Origin: Mesorhizobium amorphae
GTDB lineage: Bacteria > Pseudomonadota > Alphaproteobacteria > Rhizobiales > Rhizobiaceae
NCBI RefSeq assembly: GCF_014843845.1
Contig: NZ_JHQS01000013.1
Location: 62,001-126,000, forward strand
Length of the DNA stretch: 64,000 nt
Reading direction: 5' to 3'
The position numbers were made by a program, and so were the translations under genes. This document shows, piece by piece, positions 1 to 7,344 of the stretch (positions within the stretch are counted from its first letter, which is position 1; every line of letters starts with the position of its first letter). The notes beneath the pieces are model-generated. The model made no database searches. It worked only from the letters and a program-made list of their open reading frames with translations, and was not told the DNA's origin.

Positions 1-471
1 GTCACTGACGAGGTTCACGCACCGATGCCGGAAAGACGAGCAGGCGTATTACGCGTAGCTATCGCCACTCAGGACATGAAAGACCTCAATGCCCATTTCG
101 GCTCGGCCAGACGCTTTGCTGTCTACGACGTGACGCGCGAGGAGTGGCATCTCGTGGAAGCCTTGGCCTTCGATGACGTTTCCGATGAGAACGGGAAGCA
201 TCGGATCGAGGGCGATGACCGCATCACGCCGAAGGTCGAGGCGCTAAAGGGCTGCCATCTCCTGTTTTGTCTGGCGATCGGCGGACCTTCGGCGGCCAAG
301 GTTGTTTCGGCAAAAATCCACCCGATCAAGGTGCCGCAGCCCCAAACCATTCAGGAGGTGCTGTTGCGTACGCAGATGATGCTCAGGACGTGTCCTCCGC
401 CCTGGCTGCGCAAAGTGCTGGCAGAGGCAGGCGTCGCCGAAAAGAAACCGTCCTTCGACGACGAGGACTGA
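1..471 (+). CDS. nifX: NifX, FeMo-cofactor biosynthesis carrier (5' end cut by window)
   Basis: NifX binds and shuttles FeMo-cofactor precursors (NifB-co/VK-cluster) between NifB, NifEN and nitrogenase in the cytoplasm. The frame is open from base 1 with no upstream stop. The first Met is at 25, but family members usually have a longer N-terminus, so the true start probably lies outside the window. The segment from about residue 9 after that Met (VLRVAIATQDM) through the HFGSA motif to an acidic tail (FDDED) is typical of the NifX/dinitrogenase iron-molybdenum cofactor fold. It is followed after 18 bases by the DUF269 gene, the usual rhizobial order. A decayed copy of its 3' end lies near 5570-5636. 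Confidence 0.9.
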   Translation, partial: VTDEVHAPMPERRAGVLRVAIATQDMKDLNAHFGSARRFAVYDVTREEWHLVEALAFDDVSDENGKHRIEGDDRITPKVEALKGCHLLFCLAIGGPSAAKVVSAKIHPIKVPQPQTIQEVLLRTQMMLRTCPPPWLRKVLAEAGVAEKKPSFDDED

Positions 472-489
472 AATTGAGGAGAAGGCGAA

Positions 490-969
490 ATGTCAGATGC
501 CGCGGCTAGCGCTGCTGTCGCCGAGGACGAGGCGGCCCTTGCCACCCCGTTCGTCAAATGCCTCGTGCGGCTGATCCGTGCTCAGGATTCCTACGGATCA
601 TGGGAAGGCAAAGCTGACGCCGAGCTGCTGGCCGACTTCATTATCACCAAGGAACAGCGCCGTGCGATCCCGATCATCGGCGACCCCGATCCGGACGTGC
701 TGTGGAGGCTCGACATGTTTTACACCGCCGTCGGGCTTGCGATCGAGGAGCGCTCCGGCCTAATGGCATCGCCGATGATGGAGATGAGCCATGAGGGCTT
801 CGGGCGCGTGCTGTTCACGTCCGGGCGGTTGGTCGTTCTGTCGAAGACCCTGCGCGACGTCCACCGGTTCGGCTTCGAGACGTTCCGGAAACTTGCGGAG
901 GCCGGTACGAAACTGGTCGCCGATGCGCTCGCGGCCATCGAAGCCTACCCCGACATGGCACGGGCGTAA
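490..969 (+). CDS. NifX-associated nitrogen fixation protein (DUF269), intact copy
   Basis: A 159-residue DUF269 protein, a family found almost only next to nifX and fdxB in nif operons; its exact biochemical role is not established. The characteristic run from [20 protein letters not shown] through the [14 protein letters not shown] segment to the [13 protein letters not shown]-terminal helix is complete. A purine-rich GAGGAGAAGG lies just upstream of the ATG. It is the only undamaged copy: the second copy at 5652-6110 carries stops and a deletion. In the usual arrangement DUF683 and fdxB follow directly; here the DUF683 gene breaks off after about seven codons. Confidence 0.92.
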   Translation: MSDAAASAAVAEDEAALATPFVKCLVRLIRAQDSYGSWEGKADAELLADFIITKEQRRAIPIIGDPDPDVLWRLDMFYTAVGLAIEERSGLMASPMMEMSHEGFGRVLFTSGRLVVLSKTLRDVHRFGFETFRKLAEAGTKLVADALAAIEAYPDMARA

Positions 970-996
970 TGAAACCGATTTTCGAGCAAGGGGATC

Positions 997-1016
997 ATGT
1001 CAGGCCTTGAGGAGCT
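997..1016 (+). pseudogene. DUF683 gene stub (first ~7 codons) at a duplication breakpoint
   Basis: The start ATGTCAGGCCTTGAGGAGCT encodes MSGLEEL, identical to the start of the intact DUF683 gene at 6138. After about base 1016 the two copies diverge completely. Reading on from this ATG stays open into the response-regulator gene, which creates a spurious N-terminal extension for that gene. Confidence 0.85.
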
Positions 1017-1077
1017 GCAAGGGCCAGCCCACGCAGCCCACCCGGTCCAGGCAGATGCGGTTCTTGGGGTAGCGCTG

Positions 1078-1782
1078 ATGAAGCCACTCGTCCTCATCTG
1101 TTCGCAAGACGTCGAGTTCTATCTGTTCCTCAGCCACATACTGGAGGTGGACGGCTTCGCCAGTGAGCCGGCAGGCGGCGCGAAGGAAGCGCTTTCATTG
1201 ACTGACGAACGGGAATTCCAGGCCGTGGTGCTGGACTGTGGGCCAGCAAGGATAACCGGGTCCGCAATCTGCGCCCGGCTCAAGCGGGAGCCCCGGACCG
1301 GTGGCCTGCCCATTATCGCCCTGATCGCGCCCGGCGCCGAGAACCAGCACCTCGATCTTTTGAAGGCAGGCATCGACGAGAGCTTTGTGCGGCCGATCGC
1401 GCCGGCCAAGCTGCTTGAGTGCCTACGGACGAAGCTGGCGCTGCCGAAGCCGGGTTCCAACGGGATCTCAGACGGCGGCTGGCTCCGCTGCGGCAGCCTT
1501 GAAATGAGGCTCGATGCCCACCGGGTTCGCGGCAATGGCCACGACATCCATCTGGGACCGATCGAGTTCAACATGCTGCGGCATCTTCTTGAGGCTCCCG
1601 GCAAGGTCTTCAGCCGAGACGACCTGATCGCCGCGGCCTGGCCGAACAATATCCATATCGGACCACGCACCGTCGACGTCCATATCAGCCGGATCAGAAA
1701 GGCACTGAAGACGGCCTCGCCCGGCAGCGTCATTCGCACCGTCAGGTCGGCCGGCTACTCGCTCGATAAGCCGGACGGCTGA
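1078..1782 (+). CDS. OmpR/PhoB-family response regulator with atypical receiver
   Basis: Start taken at the ATG at 1078 (MKPLVLICSQD), which begins directly at receiver strand beta-1; the longer frame from 997 borrows the DUF683 stub. Residues 1-120 form a receiver and 135-234 a winged-helix DNA-binding domain, with the recognition region around VDVHISRIRKAL and the C-terminal hairpin RTVRSAGYSL. The phospho-acceptor D53 is present. However, the acidic pair is Q10-D11, the usual Thr/Ser position reads I83-A84, and the conserved Lys is replaced by R105 before P106, so phosphorylation may be weak or absent. No histidine kinase is adjacent. It sits between two nif copies, upstream of a sigma-54 promoter. 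Target genes are unknown. Confidence 0.85.
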   Translation: MKPLVLICSQDVEFYLFLSHILEVDGFASEPAGGAKEALSLTDEREFQAVVLDCGPARITGSAICARLKREPRTGGLPIIALIAPGAENQHLDLLKAGIDESFVRPIAPAKLLECLRTKLALPKPGSNGISDGGWLRCGSLEMRLDAHRVRGNGHDIHLGPIEFNMLRHLLEAPGKVFSRDDLIAAAWPNNIHIGPRTVDVHISRIRKALKTASPGSVIRTVRSAGYSLDKPDG

Positions 1783-1822
1783 ATAGCGAACCGGTGGCCC
1801 TGAGCACGACGGAGATGAGGAG

Positions 1823-1838
1823 TGGCACAACTCTTGCA
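1823..1838 (+). promoter_or_regulatory. Sigma-54 (-24/-12) promoter upstream of the Usp gene
   Basis: TGGCACAACTCTTGCA is a full match to the RpoN consensus TGGCAC-N5-TTGCA, with GG and GC ten bases apart. It lies 50 bp before the Usp start at 1888. I found no NifA site (TGT-N10-ACA) in the roughly 150 bases upstream, so the activator is unclear. Confidence 0.75.
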
Positions 1839-1887
1839 GCTTCGAAACGCGCCTACAGGTGCGACATACTTAGAAAGAAGCAGTCAG

Positions 1888-2775
1888 ATGGGTTTTAAAA
1901 GCATACTCTGTGTCACGGGTTCTGACCACTCCGATAAGGACGTCAAAACAGTTGCCGGCTTGTGTGCCGAGGTCGGCGCGTATCTTTCCGTGTTGATTAT
2001 GTCGCCTCCGCCGCTCGTTATGCCGTCTCCGTCGCTAGGCGATGGCATCCCCGAGTGGCCTGGACAACGCGCGCAGGCTATTGCCAGGCTGGACAAACGG
2101 TTTAGGCAGATCGAGAGATTTTCGGAGGACATGGCCCATCTGGAAAAAACATCCAGGGAAATTCAGACACTGCTGAGAGGCATGTGGCTTTGCTCTGACG
2201 TCGATACAGACTACTGCGATGAGGCAGACGTCGGCGACGCGGTCCGACAGCGGGCGCACTGCAACGACCTGACAATCGTCGGCCCCGCTCTTCTCGACGA
2301 CAATAATCTCGGACCTCTCGTTATCAACGGCAGCTTGTTCGACACGGGAAAGCCTGTGCTTGTCGTGCCAAAGGGCGCTGAGGCGACACTGTCGCCGCGG
2401 CGCGTGCTGGTCGGCTGGGATTCGCGAGTCGAGGCGACCCGCGCGGTTCGGGAAGCGCTGGATCTGCTATGCGATGCTGAGGAAGTTCGTGTCACACTGG
2501 TCGATCCGAAGGCGACCTGCAACGGAAACGGCGCCGAGCCGGGAGCTGACATCGCTGCCTATCTTACTCGGCACGGTGCTCAGGTGTCGGTTGATCGGTT
2601 GCCGAGCGCCGGTAAACCGGTGGCAACGGTGCTCGCGCAGCACGCAATCGACACGTCCGCAGACATGATCGTCATGGGCGCGTATGGCAGCCGCCGGCTG
2701 CGTGAGCGGCTCTTCGGCGGTGTCACGAGATGGATAGTTGGGAAACCGCCATTGCCGCTGTTTTTGGCTCGCTGA
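1888..2775 (+). CDS. Universal stress protein, tandem UspA domains
   Basis: A 295-residue cytoplasmic protein with two Usp domains. The first (about 1-150) begins MGFKSILCVTGSD; the second (about 165-295) begins at PRRVLVGWD and ends with a nucleotide-loop-like GAYGSRRLRERLFGG followed by LPLFLAR. The loop fits G-x2-G-x9-G but lacks the usual Ser/Thr after the last Gly. The start at 1888 is preferred over the upstream ATG at 1822 because the latter overlaps the sigma-54 promoter. Tandem Usp proteins in proteobacteria often respond to low oxygen or stationary phase. With a sigma-54 promoter beside nif genes, expression in nodules is a reasonable inference. Confidence 0.85.
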   Translation: MGFKSILCVTGSDHSDKDVKTVAGLCAEVGAYLSVLIMSPPPLVMPSPSLGDGIPEWPGQRAQAIARLDKRFRQIERFSEDMAHLEKTSREIQTLLRGMWLCSDVDTDYCDEADVGDAVRQRAHCNDLTIVGPALLDDNNLGPLVINGSLFDTGKPVLVVPKGAEATLSPRRVLVGWDSRVEATRAVREALDLLCDAEEVRVTLVDPKATCNGNGAEPGADIAAYLTRHGAQVSVDRLPSAGKPVATVLAQHAIDTSADMIVMGAYGSRRLRERLFGGVTRWIVGKPPLPLFLAR

Positions 2776-3846
2776 CTGGTTCCAGGGGAGCACCGAGCTG
2801 TTCGAAGCTCTACTCTCCTGGGTCACCTATCCTGATACCAATTGGGAGAAAGGTCGCGGCAAACGCGCGAAATTTCGCGAAGCTCCTCGCAGCCAATCGG
2901 CGCGCGCCCTCGCCGAGATCATCCCGGACCTCTCTAGCGCGCTGTCGGGGGTTCCGCTCGGCCCGAGATGATCCGCAACGCGGAGGCCGGCCGCGCAGAG
3001 GTACAGCGCACCTCAATGCACTCAATGCCACGGCTTCGCAGGTCGGCGTCAGGTCGAGAAGGAGAGTCGTTTCAGCGCGGCAGGTCGAGTTCGGACCCGT
3101 AGCGGCATTCGCATGCGCGCGACCAGATCTCTTGCTCACTGCAGCTGGGTGGTGAACAACGCGATGACCCGTGCCGTGGCCGGGGCCCGCAACGTCGAGT
3201 CGGGACGGTCGTGCTCTTGGCCGTAGTGGGCGTGAATCGATGGCGTCAATCAGGTTGCCATTGCCTGGGTCTGTAGGCGGTTAGCGGCGAAGGACGGCCG
3301 CATCCTCAGCGTGTTCAGTCGGTCCGGCCCGAGCCGCGTGGCGACCGGGCGGGCGGTCTTTGGCTGGTCAATCCGACAACGCTCACATTCGCACCAGGCG
3401 GTCCCGTAGCGCCTGAGTCCAGGGGACACAGAAAGATAACGACACTAAGCAGGAACCGCGGAGAGTTCACCGGGAGGCAGATGCCGGCACTCTTCCTGGC
3501 CTTTTCGTCATCATCGTCAATCTGACGATGGCGGCATTCGCGAGCCGCAGCTGACCCGGGTTCGTCGAAGAACTCCTATGTCGCCAGCAAAATTCAATCG
3601 CAGGGCGGAAGAGGGCGGGGCACAGGCTCGGATGGAGCGGCCCCTCGCAATCGCAAATGGTGAGATCCTCTACCGCCTGACCGACCAGAACGGCAAGAAG
3701 CTCAAGCCAGGTGGCGAGAAGCGAACGATGATGACCAGCCAGGCGGTATTGCAGTCATAATGTCTATCTGCTCGTCCCTCAGCCCGAATACATGTTCAGT
3801 CGTCCGTGGCCAGGCTCTTTTTTGGCGATGGGAGGCGCGTGATGCA
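2776..3846. other. Intergenic stretch without a recognisable gene
   Basis: About 1.1 kb after the Usp stop with only short, compositionally unconvincing frames. One frame at 3578-3760 (60 aa, containing LAIANGEILYRLTDQNGKK) has a plausible protein-like core but matches nothing I recognise. Probably degraded sequence between the duplicated nif segments. Confidence 0.5.
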
Positions 3847-3891
3847 TGTCCAGAACCTGACAGAGAGAGAAAACATGTCGGGTTCAATACA
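3847..3891 (+). promoter_or_regulatory. Two NifA upstream activator sites (TGT-N10-ACA)
   Basis: UAS1 at 3847-3862 (TGTCCAGAACCTGACA) and UAS2 at 3876-3891 (TGTCGGGTTCAATACA) both fit TGT-N10-ACA exactly. They start 29 bp apart and lie about 110 and 80 bp upstream of a consensus -24/-12 element, the spacing expected for NifA acting by DNA looping. Confidence 0.8.
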
Positions 3892-3958
3892 ACCGGCCAT
3901 CTTGGGCAGGTGGAGGTTTTCAAAGCCCAATCATGCGCTTACCGCGCGTAGAGCGCGC

Positions 3959-3973
3959 TGGCACAGCCTTTGC
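3959..3973 (+). promoter_or_regulatory. Sigma-54 (-24/-12) promoter for the thioredoxin-like gene
   Basis: TGGCACAGCCTTTGC matches TGGCAC-N5-TTGC perfectly. It is preceded by two NifA-type sites and followed by a leader of about 160 bases to the ATG at 4133. Confidence 0.82.
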
Positions 3974-4132
3974 GAATTGAGATGCGGCAACACGGACAGA
4001 GGGCTGACTGAATGCAGACGAGCGAGACGAGCGTTGCTCTCCTTTCCTTGAACCCGTGTGGCCCCGTCTTAAGGGGCAAACAAGCTCGCGCATAAGGTCG
4101 CGCAACCTTTGGCAATAGCTTTGGAGAGCAAC

Positions 4133-5320
4133 ATGGTATTGCGGATGGAGTCACCGGCTCCTTCGATCAAAGTGCAGGACTGGCTGCTTGGCGAGCCCCT
4201 CACGAACTTCCAGCCCGGCAAAGTGTACATCGTCGAATTTTGGGCAACCTGGTGCGGACCATGTTTGGCGGCGATGCCCCATCTGGTGCAGTTGCAGGAG
4301 CAATACAAGGACAGCGGACTTGAGGTCATCGGCGTCGCGGCCGATGAACAGGCTCCGACGGCCGATGAGGCCCGAACCAAGTTGGATGCATGGTTGAGCG
4401 AAAAGTGCTCGAATCTGAACTACCGGATCGCGTTCGACCACACAGGCGAAATGAACAAGCTTTGGATGGAACCCAGCTTTTCTGTCGGGATTCCCACCTC
4501 ATTCGTGGTCGACCGAGACGGCCACATCGCCTTTATCGGTCATCCGACTGAGCTCGATGACGTTTTGCCGAAAGTGCTTAACGGCAGCTGGCGCACTAGC
4601 GATGAAGGGAAAACCGCCGATACGCGGCGGATCGCCGAAAGCGAATCCATAGCGCGCGAACAAGCGTTGAAGAAGCCGATCAATGACAGATTTAGGGCGG
4701 CGGTGGAGAAAGAGGATTGGAAGACGGCGCTCTCGGCGATCGAAGAGGGCATCGCCTTGATGCCGGACCACCTTAATTTCCGCCAGGCTCATGCGCATCT
4801 GGTGCTTCACAGAATGCACGACATGTGGACCGGCTTGCCTACCATGCGCCAATTCGCGCACGACGCGATCGACAGAAACTCCGAGCATTGGATGATTGCG
4901 GCGCTAGACCAACTCTTCCATCCGAACCTTGACCATTCGCGCTTTCCGTCTGCTGAGCGCTTCGCGATCGGCAAAGAGCTGTCCGACCACATGCTGGCAC
5001 TGAATCCTCCGCAAGGCGAGAGCCCTAAGTTCTGGTCTTACCCGGCGGTCGCTCGGTACTATCATGAGAGTGGCAACAAAGATCGCGCGATCGAGTTGGT
5101 CGAGCTGGCACTGAAGTCGCTGGACGGTCCGGAGCCTGTGGCGGACGAACTGAAACAGCACCTTCTGCCGGAATTGCTGCAGGCGCTGGCCAACTACAAG
5201 AGTGAGAAGGTTTGTTGCGGCGCTCTCTGTGCGGCTCCGCAAAACAATTTCCCGAAAGTGCCAAAGCGCGGCCGGACGAGGAAGAACATAAAGCCGAGGA
5301 GAAAACACAAAAAGGAGTGA
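4133..5320 (+). CDS. TlpA/thioredoxin-like redox protein with C-terminal helical repeat region
   Basis: An N-terminal thioredoxin fold carries the active site WATWCGPC (catalytic cysteines near residues 41 and 44 from this start) and the cis-Pro region GIPTSFVVDRDG. A roughly 230-residue alpha-helical tail follows, with repeat-like segments (ALSAIEEGIALMPDHLNF; DRAIELVELALKSL) resembling TPRs. No signal peptide is visible, so a cytoplasmic location is inferred despite the TlpA-like domain. The ATG at 4133 is preceded by GGAG at 6-base spacing; the TTG at 4109 lacks such support. The last ~35 residues (basic, low complexity) look out of frame, so the original stop may have been lost. The upstream NifA/sigma-54 promoter implies expression under microaerobic nitrogen-fixing conditions. 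Confidence 0.82.
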   Translation: MVLRMESPAPSIKVQDWLLGEPLTNFQPGKVYIVEFWATWCGPCLAAMPHLVQLQEQYKDSGLEVIGVAADEQAPTADEARTKLDAWLSEKCSNLNYRIAFDHTGEMNKLWMEPSFSVGIPTSFVVDRDGHIAFIGHPTELDDVLPKVLNGSWRTSDEGKTADTRRIAESESIAREQALKKPINDRFRAAVEKEDWKTALSAIEEGIALMPDHLNFRQAHAHLVLHRMHDMWTGLPTMRQFAHDAIDRNSEHWMIAALDQLFHPNLDHSRFPSAERFAIGKELSDHMLALNPPQGESPKFWSYPAVARYYHESGNKDRAIELVELALKSLDGPEPVADELKQHLLPELLQALANYKSEKVCCGALCAAPQNNFPKVPKRGRTRKNIKPRRKHKKE

Positions 5321-5569
5321 TGGTCGGAATGTTTACTGGCCAATTCGTCCATTTCTCTGGCGTGGCCGCTGCAAGCAGGGTCAACGCAGCACAGGGTGGA
5401 TCTTTTGCAGCGGGTTCGAGACTCGAATCTTGCGATGACCTCCAGACCCATCGCGGCAGAAGTGATGGTCGACGCGAATTCGCACTGCAGTGGAAGACGT
5501 CGCAGTCGAGGACCTCTTCAAGGTCGGCCACAGGGACAGCGTGGAATCGGCCGCCCCGAGCTGGACGCC

Positions 5570-5636
5570 GGCTGCGCAAATGTGCCCGAAGTAGGCGTCC
5601 CCGAAAACAGAAATCGTCCATCGAGGAAGAGGACTG
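5570..5636 (+). pseudogene. nifX 3'-end remnant (copy B)
   Basis: The stretch from TGCGCAAATGTGCCC to GAGGAAGAGGACTGA aligns with the last ~22 codons of nifX (405-471) with several substitutions and an in-frame stop. It shows that the copy-B duplication extended upstream of DUF269. Confidence 0.75.
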
Positions 5637-6165
5637 ATGAGGAGAAGGAAAGTGTCTGACGCCCCGGCTGGCCCTGCTGTCGCCGAGGACGAGGCGGCCC
5701 TTGCCACCCCGTTCGTCAAATGCCTCGTGCGGCTGATCCGTGCTCAGGATTCCTACGGATCATGGGAAGGCAAAGCTGACGCCGAGCTGCTGGCCGACTT
5801 CATCATCACCAAGGAACAGCGCCGTGCGGTCCCCATCAACGGCGATCCCGATCCGGACGTGCTGTGGAGGCTCGATATGTTTTACACCGCCGTGGGGCGT
5901 GCGATCGGGGAGCGCTCCGGCCTGATGACATCGCAGTGAAACCAATGAGGGCTTCGGGCGCAGGCTTTTCGCGGTCCGGCGGTTGGTCGTTCTGTCGGGA
6001 CGTCCACCGGTTCGGCTTCGAGACGTTCCGGAAACTCGCGGAGGCCGGTACGAAACTGGTCGACGATGCGACTGCAGGCTTGCGGCCTATCCCGACGTGG
6101 CGCCGGCGTGATGAAACCAGTTTCGAGGAAGGGGATCATGTCAGGCCTTGAGGAGTTGCAGAAGA
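5627..6165 (+). repeat. nif segment duplication, copy B
   Basis: Direct repeat of 476-1016. Most of DUF269 is nearly identical between the copies, but copy B has local deletions. Here homology runs on into a complete DUF683 gene. Confidence 0.85.
5652..6110 (+). pseudogene. DUF269 NifX-associated gene, broken copy B
   Basis: The start is GTG where copy A has ATG. The first ~95 codons match copy A nearly base for base. A TGA at 5936-5938 then ends the frame after RSGLMTSQ. Beyond it, homologous sequence continues in another frame (EGFGR..., then [16 protein letters not shown]) with a deletion of about 12 bases relative to copy A near 5995 that removes the KTLRD region. Non-functional; copy A at 490-969 is presumably the working gene. 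Confidence 0.88.
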
Positions 6166-6341
6166 AGGTCCGCAAGCTGCAGTCGCGTGCGGGAACCGCA
6201 AAGATGGAATTGCACGACCTTGCCGAGGATCTCCCGGTCAACTGGACTGAGATCAAAGCGGTTGCCGAGAAAATGTTCGACGTGTTTGCCGAGTGGGACG
6301 CTGCCAAGAGAGAGCTCGCTGCGTCGGAGAATTCACGATGA
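6138..6341 (+). CDS. DUF683 (CCE_0567-type) small nif protein
   Basis: A 67-residue protein beginning MSGLEELQKKVRKLQSRAG, with two predicted helices (KLQSRAGTAKMELHDLAEDL and EIKAVAEKMFDVFAEWDAA), fitting the DUF683 helical-hairpin family that sits between DUF269 and fdxB in nif operons. Its stop overlaps the fdxB start (ATGA), so the two are translationally coupled. Molecular role unknown; the family is tied to nitrogen fixation by context. Confidence 0.88.
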   Translation: MSGLEELQKKVRKLQSRAGTAKMELHDLAEDLPVNWTEIKAVAEKMFDVFAEWDAAKRELAASENSR

Positions 6342-6652
6342 GCGCTTTCATCACCCGCGACGGCTCCACATGGATGCCGGAGTATCTCACCGCTATCGAC
6401 GGCACGACATGCATCGGCTGCGGCCGCTGTTTCAAGGTCTGCTCGCGCGAGGTCATGCATCTTTACGGCGCCGATGACGCGGGTGAAATCCTCGGTATCT
6501 GCGACGGCGAAGACGATGACTTCGACGGCGAGCTCAATCGCATGATCATGGTCGTCGACCATGCCGGCCGCTGCATTGGCTGCGGAGCCTGCGCCCGCGT
6601 CTGCCCGAAGAACTGCCAGACGCATGTTGCGGCCGACAAGGTCGCTGCATGA
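6338..6652 (+). CDS. fdxB: Ferredoxin III, nif-specific (FdxB)
   Basis: A 104-residue ferredoxin with two CxxCxxCxxxC motifs, CIGCGRCFKVC and CIGCGACARVCP, each expected to ligate a [4Fe-4S] cluster, separated by an acidic linker (GEDDDFDGEL). The start overlaps the upstream DUF683 stop. FdxB-type ferredoxins are thought to donate electrons in FeMo-co assembly or to nitrogenase. Complete and apparently functional. Confidence 0.93.
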   Translation: MSAFITRDGSTWMPEYLTAIDGTTCIGCGRCFKVCSREVMHLYGADDAGEILGICDGEDDDFDGELNRMIMVVDHAGRCIGCGACARVCPKNCQTHVAADKVAA

Positions 6653-6679
6653 TCTGGCGGACAAACCAGGAGAACGGCG

Positions 6680-7003
6680 TTGCCCTTTAAAATCTTCTGT
6701 CGCGTCCTGGGGGTGGTCCTGTGCAGCAACGCTCTGACCGTCTACTTCGCTTCTCATTCCATCCGCCTAGCAGTCGTCACGACGCTGGCCTGTTCGCTGC
6801 TCCTCCAGTTGGCGTATTTCGCAAGCGTGCTCTTTCTGATCTGGCGGTCTGGCTTCGCTAACAGAGCTGGCGAAATGGCTGAGCATTTCGGCAGTTGCAA
6901 GGAAGTTGGATCCCACGCGCCAGACCATGGTGAGGTGACGAATGAATCCGCAGATGTGCTCCAGCGCGATCAAATGCTGGCCATATCGCTGCTGCTGCCT
7001 TGA
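6680..7003 (+). CDS. SyrA/ExoX-like exopolysaccharide production repressor
   Basis: A small membrane protein of 107 residues starting with TTG after AGGAGAA. Two hydrophobic segments (about 8-27 and 33-56) and the family signature (FYFASHSIR-like VYFASHSIRLAVVTTL, then LLLQLAYFASVLFLIWR) match the SyrA/PsiA-type proteins of rhizobia that lower or modulate exopolysaccharide synthesis, often located near nod or nif genes. The tail after residue ~60 is less typical and may be extended by decay. It is 27 bp downstream of fdxB and possibly co-transcribed. Confidence 0.75.
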   Translation: MPFKIFCRVLGVVLCSNALTVYFASHSIRLAVVTTLACSLLLQLAYFASVLFLIWRSGFANRAGEMAEHFGSCKEVGSHAPDHGEVTNESADVLQRDQMLAISLLLP

Positions 7004-7344
7004 GGCGCCATGACAAGGTCAGTGCTCGGGTTAACGCCACTTTGGACCAACCCATGAACATTGAGCGGAACTTAGAAGGAATACTGTGCTTGATATGGTC
7101 GGTGGACGACCGCATTCCGGTCGTTCCAATCCGGCAGATACAATTTCCGGTTCCATGGGCGGGCAACCCATCGCTGCACGCCGGCATGCGGGTTGGTTGG
7201 TTTCGATGACGAACGAGGCGCCGCAACATAATGATGGGCTCTTTTGGAACGTCGGAGAACGAAGCTAACCTCAAATCAAACGCGCCTCTTAGAATGACTC
7301 GTGCATAGCTAACTTCAGCTCAATCAGGTCTTGCCGGAGAGAAC
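7004..7344. other. Leader region before acdS, no recognised gene
   Basis: About 340 bases. One short frame (7000-7209) is not convincing. I see no good sigma-54 or nod-box element here; a weak GG-N10-GC element (TGGCCATATCGCTGC) lies just inside the preceding gene near 6978. Confidence 0.5.

Larger units (their letters stand above)
476..1016 (+). repeat. nif segment duplication, copy A
   Basis: Covers the DUF269 leader, the DUF269 gene and the first codons of DUF683. The same tract recurs in direct orientation at about 5627-6165. Homology extends leftward into the 3' end of nifX and stops abruptly at about 1016. Confidence 0.85.

Noticed and set aside
997..1077. N-terminal extension of the response regulator starting MSGLEELQG
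   Set aside because: These codons are the duplicated start of DUF683; the receiver domain begins exactly at the Met at 1078.
5111..5127. TGGCAC-N5-TCGC inside the thioredoxin-like gene
   Set aside because: Within a coding region, imperfect -12 block, no activator site and no suitable gene start close downstream.
6977..6993. Possible sigma-54 promoter (TGGCCATATCGCTGC) upstream of acdS
   Set aside because: GG and GC spacing fits, but the -24 and -12 blocks each deviate, it lies inside the preceding gene about 350 bp from acdS, and no NifA site accompanies it.
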